Assembly: GCA_021732445.1 (NCBI GenBank) | Contig: JAKFUZ010000010.1 | Coordinates: forward strand, 1-56,931 | Direction: 5' to 3' | Length of the DNA: 56,931 nucleotides | DNA from: Sphingomonas sp. | Lineage (GTDB): Bacteria; Pseudomonadota; Alphaproteobacteria; Sphingomonadales; Sphingomonadaceae | Shown: positions 26,215-35,339 of the stretch, piece after piece | How positions within the stretch are numbered: the stretch's first letter is position 1 | Layout of the letters: every line of letters begins with the position of its first letter | Notes under the pieces: model-generated | Database searches by the model: none | Told to the model about the DNA's origin: nothing | What the model saw: only the letters and a program-made list of their open reading frames with translations | Made by a program: the position numbers and the translations under genes

Positions 26215-28136
26215 GAATAGGCCTCGCGCATAGCGGCGCGGCCATCGCGCCGCACCCGCCCCGCCAGCGACAGCATCCCGCCAAGGGCGATCAGCGCGCC
26301 GCCGGCCCAGATTAGCGTTACAAACGGCTTCCACCACAGCCTTAGCTGCCAGCGCCCTTCGCCATCCTGCTGGCCGAGCACGGTGTAGAGCTGCCCGTCA
26401 GCAACCGTGGCAATCGCCGATTCGCTCGTCACCGTTGGCGGGCTGGAGAAAAAGCGGGATTGCGGGCGCAACACGAACGGGGCGCCTGCGCCGCGCCGCA
26501 CGCTCAGCCGGGCCTGAAGCGCCGACCAATTGGGGCCAAGCACGGGCACAATCCCCTCCAGCGTCACCGAATAGGGGCCCACGCGCTGCGGCTGGCCAAT
26601 GCGGGCAGCCACCAATGTTTCCTTCGTAAACGCCGATTCGCTCGCCATCCCGGCAAGGCTCACCGCAATGCCAAGATGCGCCAAGACCATGCCATAAGTG
26701 AACAGCGGCGTGCGGCGCAGGTTGCGCTTCCACAGTGGCGCAACGCTTGCCGCAGCCAGCCCGGCCGCCAGCGCCAGCCCGGCAATCGGCAGCACCCCTG
26801 CGCTACTGGCAAATATGATGAGCGCAACCAGCACGGCCATCGTCAGGGAAAACGGCATCAGCATCCGGTTGAGCACCGCGCCCCCATCATCGCGGCGCCA
26901 GCGCATCAGCGGGCCGGCGGCCATAATCGCGACCAGCGCCAGCGCAACCGGCCCCGCTGCCTTGTTGAAAAAGGGCGGGCCGACCGAGAGCTGCACGCCA
27001 AAGGCGCCGGCGGCGACAATAGGGTAGAGCGTGCCGATCAACACCACCCCGAGAATGACCGACAGCAGCAGATTATTGGCGACAAGCGCCCCTTCGCGGC
27101 TCACAAATTCAAACGTCCTGCCCTGCGTGATCGTGCCGACCCGCGCCGCGAACAGCGCCATCGCGCCGCCGATATAAATCGCCAGCAACGCCAGGATGAA
27201 GCTCCCGCGCGCCGGGTCAACCGCAAAGGCGTGAACGCTGGTGAGAATGCCCGAGCGCACCAGAAATGTGCCGATCATCGACATCGAAAACGCGACCACC
27301 GCCAGCATCACTGTCCACGCGCGCAAGCCGTCGCGCGTTGCCAGCACCGTCACCGAGTGAAGCAATGCGGTCGCCGCCAGCCACGGCATGAGCGAGGCAT
27401 TCTCCACCGGATCCCAAAACCACCAGCCACCCCAGCCCAGCTCATAATAGGCCCAGTAAGATCCTGCGGTGATACCAAGCGTCAGAAAAATCCAGGCCCC
27501 AAGCACCCAGGGCCGCATCGCGCGGGCAAAAGCGGGGCCAACGTCGCGCGTCACCATCGCCCCCACTGCGAACGAAAACGCAATCGAGATGCCGACATAG
27601 CCAATGTAAAGCGTCGGCGGGTGGAAGGCGAGGCCGGGGTCTTGCAACAACGGGTTCAGGCCATTGCCATCAGCCGGCGCCGTCACGAGCCGCGCAAACG
27701 GGTTGGAGGAAAACAGCAAAAAGGCGTAAAAACCCAGCGCAATCGCGGCCTGCGCCCCCAGCGTTGCAACCAGCGTTGACTGTTCAAGCCGTCGCTCCAA
27801 AACCGCCACTGCGCCGCCGGCCAGGCCCAGCACCGTCACCCACAGCAGCATCGAGCCTTCATGATTTCCCCACGCACCGGCGACCTTGTAAAGCAGCGGC
27901 TTGGCCGAATGGCTGTTCTGCGCAACCAACAGCACCGACATGTCGGATCGCACGAACAACGCGATTAGCAGTGCCATCGCGAGCGCCACCACCAGCGCCT
28001 GCACCACCGCGACCGGCCGCACCCCGGCGACCACATCGGGATCACGCCGCGCTACACCCAGTGCGGCGAGCGCCAGTTGCAACGCGGCCAGCGCCGCGGC
28101 GATCCAGAGCGCGGCCAGCCCCGCTTCGGCGATCAT
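26211..28136 (-). CDS. ccmF: CcmF haem-lyase subunit
   Basis: A 641-residue polytopic membrane protein that ligates haem to apocytochrome c together with CcmH and CcmI. The WWD domain is clear: GWGGWWFWDPVENASLMPW, with flanking His residues (LLHSVTVLATRDGLRAW), and GNHEGSMLLWV near the N-terminus. Start ATG at 28136 overlaps the ccmE stop. Confidence 0.96.
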   Translation of the reverse strand: MIAEAGLAALWIAAALAALQLALAALGVARRDPDVVAGVRPVAVVQALVVALAMALLIALFVRSDMSVLLVAQNSHSAKPLLYKVAGAWGNHEGSMLLWVTVLGLAGGAVAVLERRLEQSTLVATLGAQAAIALGFYAFLLFSSNPFARLVTAPADGNGLNPLLQDPGLAFHPPTLYIGYVGISIAFSFAVGAMVTRDVGPAFARAMRPWVLGAWIFLTLGITAGSYWAYYELGWGGWWFWDPVENASLMPWLAATALLHSVTVLATRDGLRAWTVMLAVVAFSMSMIGTFLVRSGILTSVHAFAVDPARGSFILALLAIYIGGAMALFAARVGTITQGRTFEFVSREGALVANNLLLSVILGVVLIGTLYPIVAAGAFGVQLSVGPPFFNKAAGPVALALVAIMAAGPLMRWRRDDGGAVLNRMLMPFSLTMAVLVALIIFASSAGVLPIAGLALAAGLAAASVAPLWKRNLRRTPLFTYGMVLAHLGIAVSLAGMASESAFTKETLVAARIGQPQRVGPYSVTLEGIVPVLGPNWSALQARLSVRRGAGAPFVLRPQSRFFSSPPTVTSESAIATVADGQLYTVLGQQDGEGRWQLRLWWKPFVTLIWAGGALIALGGMLSLAGRVRRDGRAAMREAYS

Positions 28137-28567
28137 TGGATGAGCGTTTTCGTTTCGTGCAGCTTGCCCGCCATTTCGGGTGGCATATAGCGTTCATCAT
28201 GCTTGGCGAGCAGATTGGTCGCCACAAAGCTGCCATCGGGCTGGAACTGCCCCTCTGCCACCACGCCAGAATTTTCCTTGAACAAATCAGGCGTAATACC
28301 AGCAAAGCGCACCGGCACGGTTGCCACCCCGTCCGTCACCGTGAAGTTGATCGTCACCCCGTCTGCCTGCTTGGCAATCGAACCGTTCGCGACCATGCCG
28401 CCCAGCCGTACCGCCCGGCCAAGCGGCAGGCCCGCCTTTTTCACGTCGCCGGGTGCATAAAAGAACGCCGCCTGATCCTTCAGCGCCGACAGTGCAAGGG
28501 CGCTTGCGCCGGCCACCGCACCGACCGCGAGGAGCCCCAGCACCAGCCGCTGATGTTTGGGCTTCAT
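28133..28567 (-). CDS. ccmE: CcmE haem chaperone
   Basis: A 144-residue periplasmic OB-fold protein with an N-terminal anchor (QRLVLGLLAVGAVAGASALAL). The covalent haem-binding His is in LLAKHDERYMPPE (His123, Tyr127 as second ligand). It carries haem from CcmC to CcmF. Start ATG at 28567 overlaps the ccmD stop. Confidence 0.96.
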   Translation of the reverse strand: MKPKHQRLVLGLLAVGAVAGASALALSALKDQAAFFYAPGDVKKAGLPLGRAVRLGGMVANGSIAKQADGVTINFTVTDGVATVPVRFAGITPDLFKENSGVVAEGQFQPDGSFVATNLLAKHDERYMPPEMAGKLHETKTLIQ

Positions 28568-28677
28568 TGGCCATCCCCCTCAGCCGCGCGCATCGCCCGC
28601 CAGGTCACAATCGCGAGCAGCGCCGCGCCGCCCAGCGTCAGCCCATATGCCGCGATGATGAAAGGCCAGGGGTTCAT
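28564..28677 (-). CDS. ccmD: CcmD haem exporter accessory peptide
   Basis: A 37-residue single-helix protein (MNPWPFIIAAYGLTLGG...) in the expected place between ccmC and ccmE. Aromatic/Tyr start, one transmembrane helix, then a short polar tail (RAMRAAEGDGQ). It helps release holo-CcmE from the CcmC complex. Both ends overlap their neighbours by ATGA junctions. Confidence 0.9.
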   Translation of the reverse strand: MNPWPFIIAAYGLTLGGAALLAIVTWRAMRAAEGDGQ

Positions 28678-29399
28678 CCGCGCGCCATCCGCCGCAGCCG
28701 CGCTTCGGCCTTGTTGATCGCCAGCAGCGTCCGCATCCGCATCAGCACGATGGCGGCAAAAAACAGGGTGAACCCGCCCAGCGTGAACCACAACGGCCAC
28801 AGGATGGACGCGTCGATGCTCGACTTGGTGAGGCCGATGCTCTGGCCCTGATGGAGCGTGTTCCACCACACCACCGAATAACGGATGATCGGCAGCAGCA
28901 CCGAGCCGGCCACGCCGTAAATGGCGGGAATGCGCCCGTCGCCGCCACGCTCCGCCTCGGCGCGAGCAAGCGCCATATACCCGATATAAACAAAGAACAG
29001 CAGCAACATCGAGGTAAGCCGCCCGTCCCACTGCCAATAAGTGCCCCAGGTCGGCCGCCCCCAGATGGAACCGGTCGCCAGGCACAGGCCGGCAAACAGC
29101 GCACCGGGCATCGCCGTGGCGCGCGCCGCAACCGTTGCCAGCGGATGTCGCCAGATGAGATAGATGAGGCTCGCCACCGCTATGCTGCTCCACCCGGCCA
29201 TGCCAAGCCAGGCGGTCGGCACATGGATATAGAGGATGCGCACCGTCTCACCCTGCAGATAATCCGCCGGCGTCTGGGTAAGCCCTGCCCAGCTGCCAAA
29301 GCCGATCAGCGCTGCACCCGCCCAGAAGAGCACCGGGGTGAGGGGTGTCGCGAGCTTCACAAAGCGGGCAGGATTGGCAAGGGCGTGAATCGAGGGCAT
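28674..29399 (-). CDS. ccmC: CcmC haem-handling membrane protein
   Basis: A 241-residue six-helix protein that loads haem onto CcmE. The tryptophan-rich periplasmic loop is present: ATGSIWGRPTWGTYWQWDGR, with flanking His in LYIHVPTAWLGM and WWNTLHQGQS. Start ATG at 29399 (MPSIHALANPARFVKL). First gene of the ccmC-D-E-F-G-H-I operon; ccmA/ccmB, which usually precede it, are absent here. Confidence 0.95.
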   Translation of the reverse strand: MPSIHALANPARFVKLATPLTPVLFWAGAALIGFGSWAGLTQTPADYLQGETVRILYIHVPTAWLGMAGWSSIAVASLIYLIWRHPLATVAARATAMPGALFAGLCLATGSIWGRPTWGTYWQWDGRLTSMLLLFFVYIGYMALARAEAERGGDGRIPAIYGVAGSVLLPIIRYSVVWWNTLHQGQSIGLTKSSIDASILWPLWFTLGGFTLFFAAIVLMRMRTLLAINKAEARLRRMARG

Positions 29400-29545
29400 T
29401 TCGCGGGGTGATAAGCCAGATTGAAACCCAAATCCACCGATTGATGTAGGCAAACGGTGCCGCGTGCAGCCGGGCGGGGATCGGTGCATTGCCAGGCAGC
29501 CTGCCCTGCGCCATTATGCGCGCGGGGTAGAGGGGCCCCGGCGCG

Positions 29546-30319
29546 ATGGCGATTGGGACAACAGCATTGCTGGCAGCGCTTGCTGCCACATCCAGCGGCG
29601 TTAGCGGCGAATTCACGCCGCTGCCCGGCTCGCCTGCCATTGTCAGCCCAAGCGTTGCGCCGCCGCTGCCGGCTGCTGATGGGACCGAAGACCATGCCCG
29701 AGCGATCCGCTGTCTTGCCGCCGCGATCAGCTATGAGGCAGGCAACGAGCCGCTGGCGGGGCAGGAGGCGATAGCCCAGGTCGTGCTGAACCGCGCGCGC
29801 GCGCCGGGCTATCCCAAGTCGGTGTGCGGCGTGGTGTTCCAGGGGGCCGAGCGCCGCACCGGGTGCCAGTTCACCTTCGCGTGCGACGGATCGCTGCGCC
29901 GCGCGCGCCCGGCCCGCAGCCTCGCGCTTGCCGCCGATATCGCCGAGCGGATGCTGGCCGGCACCGCCGCCGCCCTGCCCCTGGGAGCAACGCATTATCA
30001 TGCCGATTATGTCAACCCCTATTGGGCCAGCACGATGACGCGGCTCGCCAAGATCGGCCGCCACATTTTTTACCGCGCGCCCGCAGGGATTGTGGCGCCG
30101 GGTGCGACCCAGGCACCGCCTGCGCCCGAAGACGATGGCCGCCTGCCGCCGTTGCTCTTCGGCGCGGCGCCGGCAAGCGCGAACCCAGCCCGGCCGTTTC
30201 GCGCAGCGCAGACTGCCAGTGCCGGCGTCGTGTTCTCACCCTGGGGCCTCCAGACGCTGGCGATATCGGCATCCGGCACGCTGCACACAGTTACCTTGCC
30301 TGTTCCGGCGCGCGATTAG
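29546..30319 (+). CDS. SleB-like cell wall hydrolase
   Basis: A 257-residue exported protein with an N-terminal hydrophobic segment. Its Hydrolase_2/SleB domain (about residues 50-175) contains CLAAAISYEAGNEPLAGQEA (the catalytic-type Glu), QVVLNRARAPGYP, GCQFTFACDG and ATHYHADYVNPYW. The family cleaves peptidoglycan glycan strands. The C-terminal 80 residues are Pro/Ala-rich and lack recognisable motifs. It stands alone between divergent ccmC and convergent gspK, in a place where it could help fit the type II secretion machine through the wall; that link is speculative. Confidence 0.85.
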   Translation: MAIGTTALLAALAATSSGVSGEFTPLPGSPAIVSPSVAPPLPAADGTEDHARAIRCLAAAISYEAGNEPLAGQEAIAQVVLNRARAPGYPKSVCGVVFQGAERRTGCQFTFACDGSLRRARPARSLALAADIAERMLAGTAAALPLGATHYHADYVNPYWASTMTRLAKIGRHIFYRAPAGIVAPGATQAPPAPEDDGRLPPLLFGAAPASANPARPFRAAQTASAGVVFSPWGLQTLAISASGTLHTVTLPVPARD

Positions 30320-30364
30320 CGCGTTTTCGCGGCCACCGGTTGAACCGGCCTGCGAGCGACCGCG

Positions 30365-31219
30365 TCAATCGCGCGCGCGCACCACATAGGCCCGACCATC
30401 CGTGCCCCCCAGCTCCACGATCAACCGCCGCCGCGCCCGTGCGCCCTGCCCGTCCGACGCCTCTACCCGAATGGTGAGCGGCCGGCCGATCAGGCTGTTG
30501 CGGTTCCCAAGCGACGTGGCCTCGCGCACCTGCCCTTCCCCCAACACAGCCCCGGCTGCGACAACGGTTCCACCTGTATGCGATTCGAGCATCACTTGCC
30601 GGGCGATGGCGCTTGCGGTGCGCGGATCAAATTCACCCCTCAGCCCGAAATTGAGCGTGACAACCGGCGCCATCCGCGCCGCAAGGGCGGGCCCCACACC
30701 GTGGATGAGCGCCAGCTCACCCACGGTTTTCAGCGGCCCGTTGCGCGGGGCAACGCCTTGCGCCGAATACCCATCGTCCTCGGCACCGCGCAGCCGCGGC
30801 TCATCATCCTCGTCCCGCCAATCCAGCAGCCCGTCAACCGCCTCGTCAAGCGCGGCACCGTGAAGCCCAAAGCCTGAGAACATGGCCTCCACCTGCTGCG
30901 GGTTGAGCTGGTTGAGGGCAATCTTGCCGCGCTCATCCTCCACCGACACGCGCAGCAGCCAGCCGTCATAGCGCAGCAACCGGGCCGAGCCGTTGATTGG
31001 CACCTGCGCAATCGGGTTGGGCTGCATCAAATCCTGAAGCGTCATCGCAACGCCTGCATCGGCCGCCGCCAGCAGGCGCGCGCGCGACAATTCTGCGCCC
31101 GCCACAACCATGGTGCTGCGCGTCGCCTCGATCATCATCAACGACACAAGCGCAAAAAACGCAACGCTGGCAACCGCGGCGACAAGCGCATATCCCGCCT
31201 CGCCACGGCGGTTGTTCAA
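30365..31219 (-). CDS. gspK: Type II secretion minor pseudopilin GspK
   Basis: A 284-residue pseudopilin-tip protein. It has a short leader (MNNRRGEAG) cut before YALVAAVASVAFFALVSLMM and lacks Glu at position +5, as GspK proteins do. A large soluble domain follows, with LNQLNPQQVEAMFSGFGL and LLDWRDEDDEPRLRGAEDD. The start is the TTG at 31219, which overlaps the gspD stop as TTGA; no ATG is available before the leader. Last gene of the gsp operon, converging on the SleB-like gene. Confidence 0.9.
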   Translation of the reverse strand: MNNRRGEAGYALVAAVASVAFFALVSLMMIEATRSTMVVAGAELSRARLLAAADAGVAMTLQDLMQPNPIAQVPINGSARLLRYDGWLLRVSVEDERGKIALNQLNPQQVEAMFSGFGLHGAALDEAVDGLLDWRDEDDEPRLRGAEDDGYSAQGVAPRNGPLKTVGELALIHGVGPALAARMAPVVTLNFGLRGEFDPRTASAIARQVMLESHTGGTVVAAGAVLGEGQVREATSLGNRNSLIGRPLTIRVEASDGQGARARRRLIVELGGTDGRAYVVRARD

Positions 31220-33270
31220 GGGATTTGACCGGTCGACCGGAATGGCTCCAGTGTCTTGATCTTGCGGCGCAGTTCGTCAGTCACCGCCCGGCCGTCATCA
31301 ATCGTGCGCAACACGCGGGGACGGAGCAGCACGATCAGCTCGATCTTGTTCTCCAGCGTTCCCTGTCGCCCGAACAACCCCCCGATGAACGGGAGTTGCG
31401 ACAGAAACGGCAGCCCGATCCGGTCCTTGGACTGCGTGTTGCGGATGAGCCCGCCAAGTGCCAGCACCTCGCCATCGCTCACCGCCACCGAAGTGCTGAT
31501 GCGCCGGGTGGAAATCGTTGGCGAGCTGATGCCGTTGGTCGTGGTGCGGGCGGTGTTCACGTCGCTCACTTCCTGGCTGATGTCGAGCAGCACGAGGCCG
31601 GTTGCGTTCACCCGCGGGGTGACCTTGAGGATGACGCCGGTATCGCGATATTCAATCGCGTTCACGATCGGCGCATTGCCGCTGATCGTGGAAGACGAGC
31701 TTTGGGTGAGCACCGGCACCTGATCGCCAACCTGCAGCGCCGCCGTCTGGTTGTTCAGCACCAGCAGCTTGGGCGCCGAGACGACATTGACCTTGGTCTT
31801 GGTCTCCAGCGTGTTCAGCACAGCCGACAAGGTGCTGTTTGCAAACAGGAACGAAAAGCCCGGCACCGCGCGGACCGGGGCCAGCCCGACGGTATTTTCG
31901 GTGAGCGCGGTGCTGGTGTCGCCAGAGCTGAAATTCCACTGCACGCCGTAGCGCAGATTGTCGTTGAGGCTGACCTCGGTAATCGCGGCCTCGATCATGA
32001 CCTGGACCGGGAGCACGTCGAGCTTGCGAAGCGCGTCTTCGATGAGCGCATAATCGCGCGGGGTGCCATAGACGATGACGGCGTTGTTGTTGTCATCGCT
32101 GGTAATGATCGCGCCGGCATGGCTTGCGCCTGCCTGCTCCCCGGCGCTGGTGCCGGCCGATGGCGTGGCGCCCAGGCTTTGCGACGGCCCGCCCAAGCCC
32201 TCATTATTGCGCGAAATCCCCTGCGGCGGTGCTGCATCGCGCGCCGCACCTGCGCTGCCAGTCTCGGCGGTGCCGCCAAAGCCGGCAAAGGTCGACCCGT
32301 CGGTTACGCCCACGCTGTTGCCGAGCGCTGCATTGATGGTGCGCGCCAGGTCGCGCGAGCGCCCATTTTGCACCGGATAAACAAATAATTTCGGCTCGGT
32401 GCTGCGCCCTTCCCGGTCGAGGATTTCGATCCAGCGGGTCACGTCGTCAAGATATTGCGGCTGGCGGCTGACGGCGAGAATGCCGTTGAGCTTGTCCATC
32501 GTCAGCAGCCGCACCAGGCCCTTTGTCGGCGCGTCGGGCGCATTCAGCAACTTTTCAAGCTCAGGCGCGATCAGGCGCGCATCGGTGTTTTTGGGCACGA
32601 ACAGCCCGAACGACATGGCCCGCAGCCAGTTGACGTCAAACTGCGCCAGCAGGTCGCGCGCGCTGCGGCGCTGGCCCGGCGTGCCAGACAGGGTGATGGC
32701 GTTGCTCGCGGCATCCGCCTGCGCGACGACGCCAGGCAGCACCGGGTCGAGCAGCGCCTTCATCTGATCGGCACCAACAAATTTCAACTGGATCACTTCG
32801 TTGCCAAAGCCCGGCGTCGCCCCGCCAACCGGCGCGTCGCCGCGCGCGGCGCTTATCGTCGTCACCTCGAAACGCCCGCCGCGCTCCACCAGCGCAAAGC
32901 CGGCGGGGCGGATGGCTTCTTCAAAAAACTGCAACACCGATGCCCGCGCGATCGGCCGGGCGGTGACGACGGTCACGGGCCCCGAGGCGCCGGGCGCGAC
33001 GCTGAAGGCAAGGTGCAGAATATCCCCCAGCACCGCCTTGGTGACCGCCGCAATATCACCCTGTGGAAAATTAAGGCTTATGTCGCCGGGAATAATCGCA
33101 GCGGCCGGCGCCTGGCGGGGCGGGAGCGCCGGCGGCGTGCCAGGCAAAATCGTGGCCGCTGTGCCTTCCGCTTGCGGCGCGCGCGCCTGGATCGGCACCG
33201 CCGCCGGGGCAGCGATTGCCCAAACCAGCGCACCACCGCTGGCGGCGCAGAAAAGTCGCTTCATCATCAT
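31216..33270 (-). CDS. gspD: Type II secretion outer-membrane secretin GspD
   Basis: A 684-residue protein that forms the outer-membrane channel. It has a signal peptide (MMMKRLFCAASGGALVWA...), N0-N3 domains (LNFPQGDIAAVTKAVLGDIL, VIQLKFVGADQMKALLDPVL, NAVIVYGTPRDYALIEDALR) and a C-terminal secretin domain with VPVLTQSSSSTISGNA, YRDTGVILKVTPRVNATG and LALGGLIRNTQSKDRIGLP. A Gly/Ser-rich insertion lies before N3. Start overlaps the gspC-like stop (ATGA). Confidence 0.95.
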   Translation of the reverse strand: MMMKRLFCAASGGALVWAIAAPAAVPIQARAPQAEGTAATILPGTPPALPPRQAPAAAIIPGDISLNFPQGDIAAVTKAVLGDILHLAFSVAPGASGPVTVVTARPIARASVLQFFEEAIRPAGFALVERGGRFEVTTISAARGDAPVGGATPGFGNEVIQLKFVGADQMKALLDPVLPGVVAQADAASNAITLSGTPGQRRSARDLLAQFDVNWLRAMSFGLFVPKNTDARLIAPELEKLLNAPDAPTKGLVRLLTMDKLNGILAVSRQPQYLDDVTRWIEILDREGRSTEPKLFVYPVQNGRSRDLARTINAALGNSVGVTDGSTFAGFGGTAETGSAGAARDAAPPQGISRNNEGLGGPSQSLGATPSAGTSAGEQAGASHAGAIITSDDNNNAVIVYGTPRDYALIEDALRKLDVLPVQVMIEAAITEVSLNDNLRYGVQWNFSSGDTSTALTENTVGLAPVRAVPGFSFLFANSTLSAVLNTLETKTKVNVVSAPKLLVLNNQTAALQVGDQVPVLTQSSSSTISGNAPIVNAIEYRDTGVILKVTPRVNATGLVLLDISQEVSDVNTARTTTNGISSPTISTRRISTSVAVSDGEVLALGGLIRNTQSKDRIGLPFLSQLPFIGGLFGRQGTLENKIELIVLLRPRVLRTIDDGRAVTDELRRKIKTLEPFRSTGQIP

Positions 33271-33767
33271 CGTTCAATCGCCACATTGGGCCGGGCACCA
33301 AACCCGGGTTGACCATAAGCACCGCCAAGCGGCATCCGGACTATTTCTGCGCCGCGCCGGAACGTAACGGCGTCTGCCGACAGCGCCGTCAGCCGCCAGC
33401 CGAGATAACTGCCGCCGACCGCCACCGATACCGCCGCTCCGGCTGGCGGCTGCACGATAGCGCGCGCAAAACCGCGCCCGCGCGTGGTGCCGACCAGCAC
33501 CGCGCCGCCAAGCGGCCCGGTCTGCGCACCATCGGCCTGTTTGCCCGCGCGCGCTTCAGAAAATATCGGGTCCGCGAGCAACACAGGATCAACCACTGCC
33601 GGGTCAATCGCAAATGCCGCCGGCGCTGCCGCCACCGCCCGGCCGGCGCCGCCAGGCGGCAGCGGCGCCTCGTCTCTCTCGCTGAGCTGAAACAGCACGC
33701 CAAGCGCCAGCGCCGCCGCCAGCACCGCGGGCAGCACAGTCCCGTCCGCGCGATTAGGGAGCCGCAT
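33267..33767 (-). CDS. GspC/GspN-like inner-membrane protein with HR-type domain
   Basis: A 166-residue protein with one N-terminal transmembrane helix (VLPAVLAAALALGVLFQL) and a periplasmic region whose end (ARAIVQPPAGAAVSVAVGG, then YLGWRLTALSADAVTFRRG) resembles the homology region of GspC that contacts the secretin. It has no PDZ or coiled-coil domain and is shorter than most GspC proteins. It overlaps gspM by 14 bp. GspN is an alternative name; role in linking the inner-membrane platform to GspD is inferred from place. Confidence 0.7.
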   Translation of the reverse strand: MRLPNRADGTVLPAVLAAALALGVLFQLSERDEAPLPPGGAGRAVAAAPAAFAIDPAVVDPVLLADPIFSEARAGKQADGAQTGPLGGAVLVGTTRGRGFARAIVQPPAGAAVSVAVGGSYLGWRLTALSADAVTFRRGAEIVRMPLGGAYGQPGFGARPNVAIER

Positions 33768-34311
33768 GGCGCACCGCCGTTTCTATGCGTACCTCCAGCG
33801 GGCGATCGGCGGCCGTGCGCGCATCCGGCTGGCCGGTGCGGTCGGCCGACACCGCAAGCGACGCGACGACAAGATAGGGCGTGGTGTTGCGCAGCTGCGC
33901 AAGCACCCGCACCAACTGGCGTTGCGTCACGCGCGCCTGCACCCAGGCCTGTACCCAGCCGGCCTCGCCTTCGACATCCTCGGTCGCCGTCGTCTCACCG
34001 CCCGCGCCCTCCACGGCGGCGGACAGCCGCTCCTTGAGCAGCTCGGCCGCCGCAACCGGATCACGCATAGCGATGCGAAAACGCGCCGCGTCGGCCTGCT
34101 GCACTTCTGCCAGACGGCGCAATCTCGGGATGCTCGCGACCAGCCGCGTGTTGGCGGCGAACCGGGCCTGCAACCGCTCACGCTCGGCGCCGCGCGCGGC
34201 AAATCCGTCAATGACCGGCGCGATAACGCCACGCCATGCCAGCGCGATGGCCGCGACCAACAGCAGCACGGCGACGAGCCGGCGTTCCCGCGCGGAGAGC
34301 TGGCGGATCAT
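33754..34311 (-). CDS. gspM: Type II secretion protein GspM
   Basis: A 185-residue inner-membrane platform protein. A short cytoplasmic N-terminus (MIRQLSARERRLVAV) and one transmembrane helix are followed by a coiled-coil-like stretch (ERERLQARFAANTRLVASIP) and a ferredoxin-like periplasmic domain. It follows gspL with an overlap, as is usual for this partner pair. Confidence 0.85.
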   Translation of the reverse strand: MIRQLSARERRLVAVLLLVAAIALAWRGVIAPVIDGFAARGAERERLQARFAANTRLVASIPRLRRLAEVQQADAARFRIAMRDPVAAAELLKERLSAAVEGAGGETTATEDVEGEAGWVQAWVQARVTQRQLVRVLAQLRNTTPYLVVASLAVSADRTGQPDARTAADRPLEVRIETAVRHAAP

Positions 34312-35339
34312 GGCACCATTACCCGCTCGCCGGAGATATCGAACGGCTGCCCTGTGCCGGTGTCGGCCGCGACGTCCGACGTTGCCGTCCGCAAGCCGCT
34401 CAGCCGCCCGGTCGCCCGCAGCGGGCGCAGCACATCGACCTCGGGCTGCTTGTAACCGCTAAACCGCACCGCACTGCCCGAAATGCTCAGCCGCTCGATC
34501 CAGGCCCCAGGCGGCAAGGCATGGGCGATCAGTGCGAGCGTGCCCAGCGGATCGCCGCCGCGCCGCCGGCTCCAAAGCCCGGCGCGCGCCGCATCCTCGC
34601 GTGCGACAGAGGCAGCCAGGCGCCGCGCAATCGCAGCCGCGGGCCGCTGCGCCTCGACCAGCGCCTGCACCCGCGCCACGCTTGCGACATCGCGGTAGAT
34701 GAACAGGCCAAGGTTCAGCGCGAACAGCAGCGCCACGGCCCCCCACCACCAGCCCCGCGCCGATGATCCGCGCGGCAGCAGCCCGGCCGCCTGCATCGCC
34801 GGCAGAAAGTCAAACCGGCGCGTGGCACCATCGGGCGCGAGCAGCCCGACGGCCAGCGGCCGAAGCGCCCGATCTGCGACCGCGCCGGCAAGGTCAGTCG
34901 CCACCGATTTTGGCAAAAAGGCGATATGGGCCGCCACCATGCCTTCCACCGGAGCAGCACCTTCGGCCACCACGTCGGCCCAGGCGTCATCGGCGGAAAA
35001 CGGGCTCAGCCGGTCGATATCCAGCGCGACCAGGCGGCGCAAATCATCAGCCCGCGCCACCGGGAGCGGGCAGCGCCGTTCCAGCACCAACGCGGCATCG
35101 ACCAGAACGGTGACGGGCGCGCCGGGCGCCGCCGCGACCGGCGCAGCGCCTGCCAGGCCGGAAAAGCCCGTCGCTGCCCCTCGCCAGACCAGCACCGTGC
35201 CGCCAAGCCGCGCCTGTGCATTCCGCCATCGCTGCGGCAAAAGCGCGGCGAGTTCATCGGTCCACCAGCGCCAGAAGCCGCGCACGCCGGCGCCCAGCGT
35301 GCTCATGTCGAGATCAAGAAACGTGCCGGTTTCGATCAT
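34308..35339 (-). CDS. gspL: Type II secretion protein GspL
   Basis: A 343-residue protein with a cytoplasmic actin-like domain (LVDAALVLERRCPLPVARAD, LVALDIDRLSPFSADDAW), which recruits the GspE ATPase. A transmembrane helix (WWWGAVALLFALNLGLFIY) near residue 200 and a periplasmic GspM-binding domain with WIERLSISGSAVRFSGY follow. Start ATG at 35339 (MIETGTFLDLDM) overlaps the gspJ stop (ATGA). Confidence 0.9.
   Translation of the reverse strand: MIETGTFLDLDMSTLGAGVRGFWRWWTDELAALLPQRWRNAQARLGGTVLVWRGAATGFSGLAGAAPVAAAPGAPVTVLVDAALVLERRCPLPVARADDLRRLVALDIDRLSPFSADDAWADVVAEGAAPVEGMVAAHIAFLPKSVATDLAGAVADRALRPLAVGLLAPDGATRRFDFLPAMQAAGLLPRGSSARGWWWGAVALLFALNLGLFIYRDVASVARVQALVEAQRPAAAIARRLAASVAREDAARAGLWSRRRGGDPLGTLALIAHALPPGAWIERLSISGSAVRFSGYKQPEVDVLRPLRATGRLSGLRTATSDVAADTGTGQPFDISGERVMVP

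Noticed and set aside
26460..27779. 439-codon plus-strand frame opposite ccmF
   Set aside because: Arg/His/Gln-rich composition typical of antisense frames in GC-rich genes; ccmF is unambiguous.
30330..30350. CCGGTT-G-AACCGG palindrome between the SleB-like gene and gspK as a terminator
   Set aside because: One-base loop and no T-run on either strand; too weak to call a terminator.
30997..32388. 463-codon plus-strand frame opposite gspK/gspD
   Set aside because: His/Arg/Gln-rich shadow of the secretin gene; no family features.
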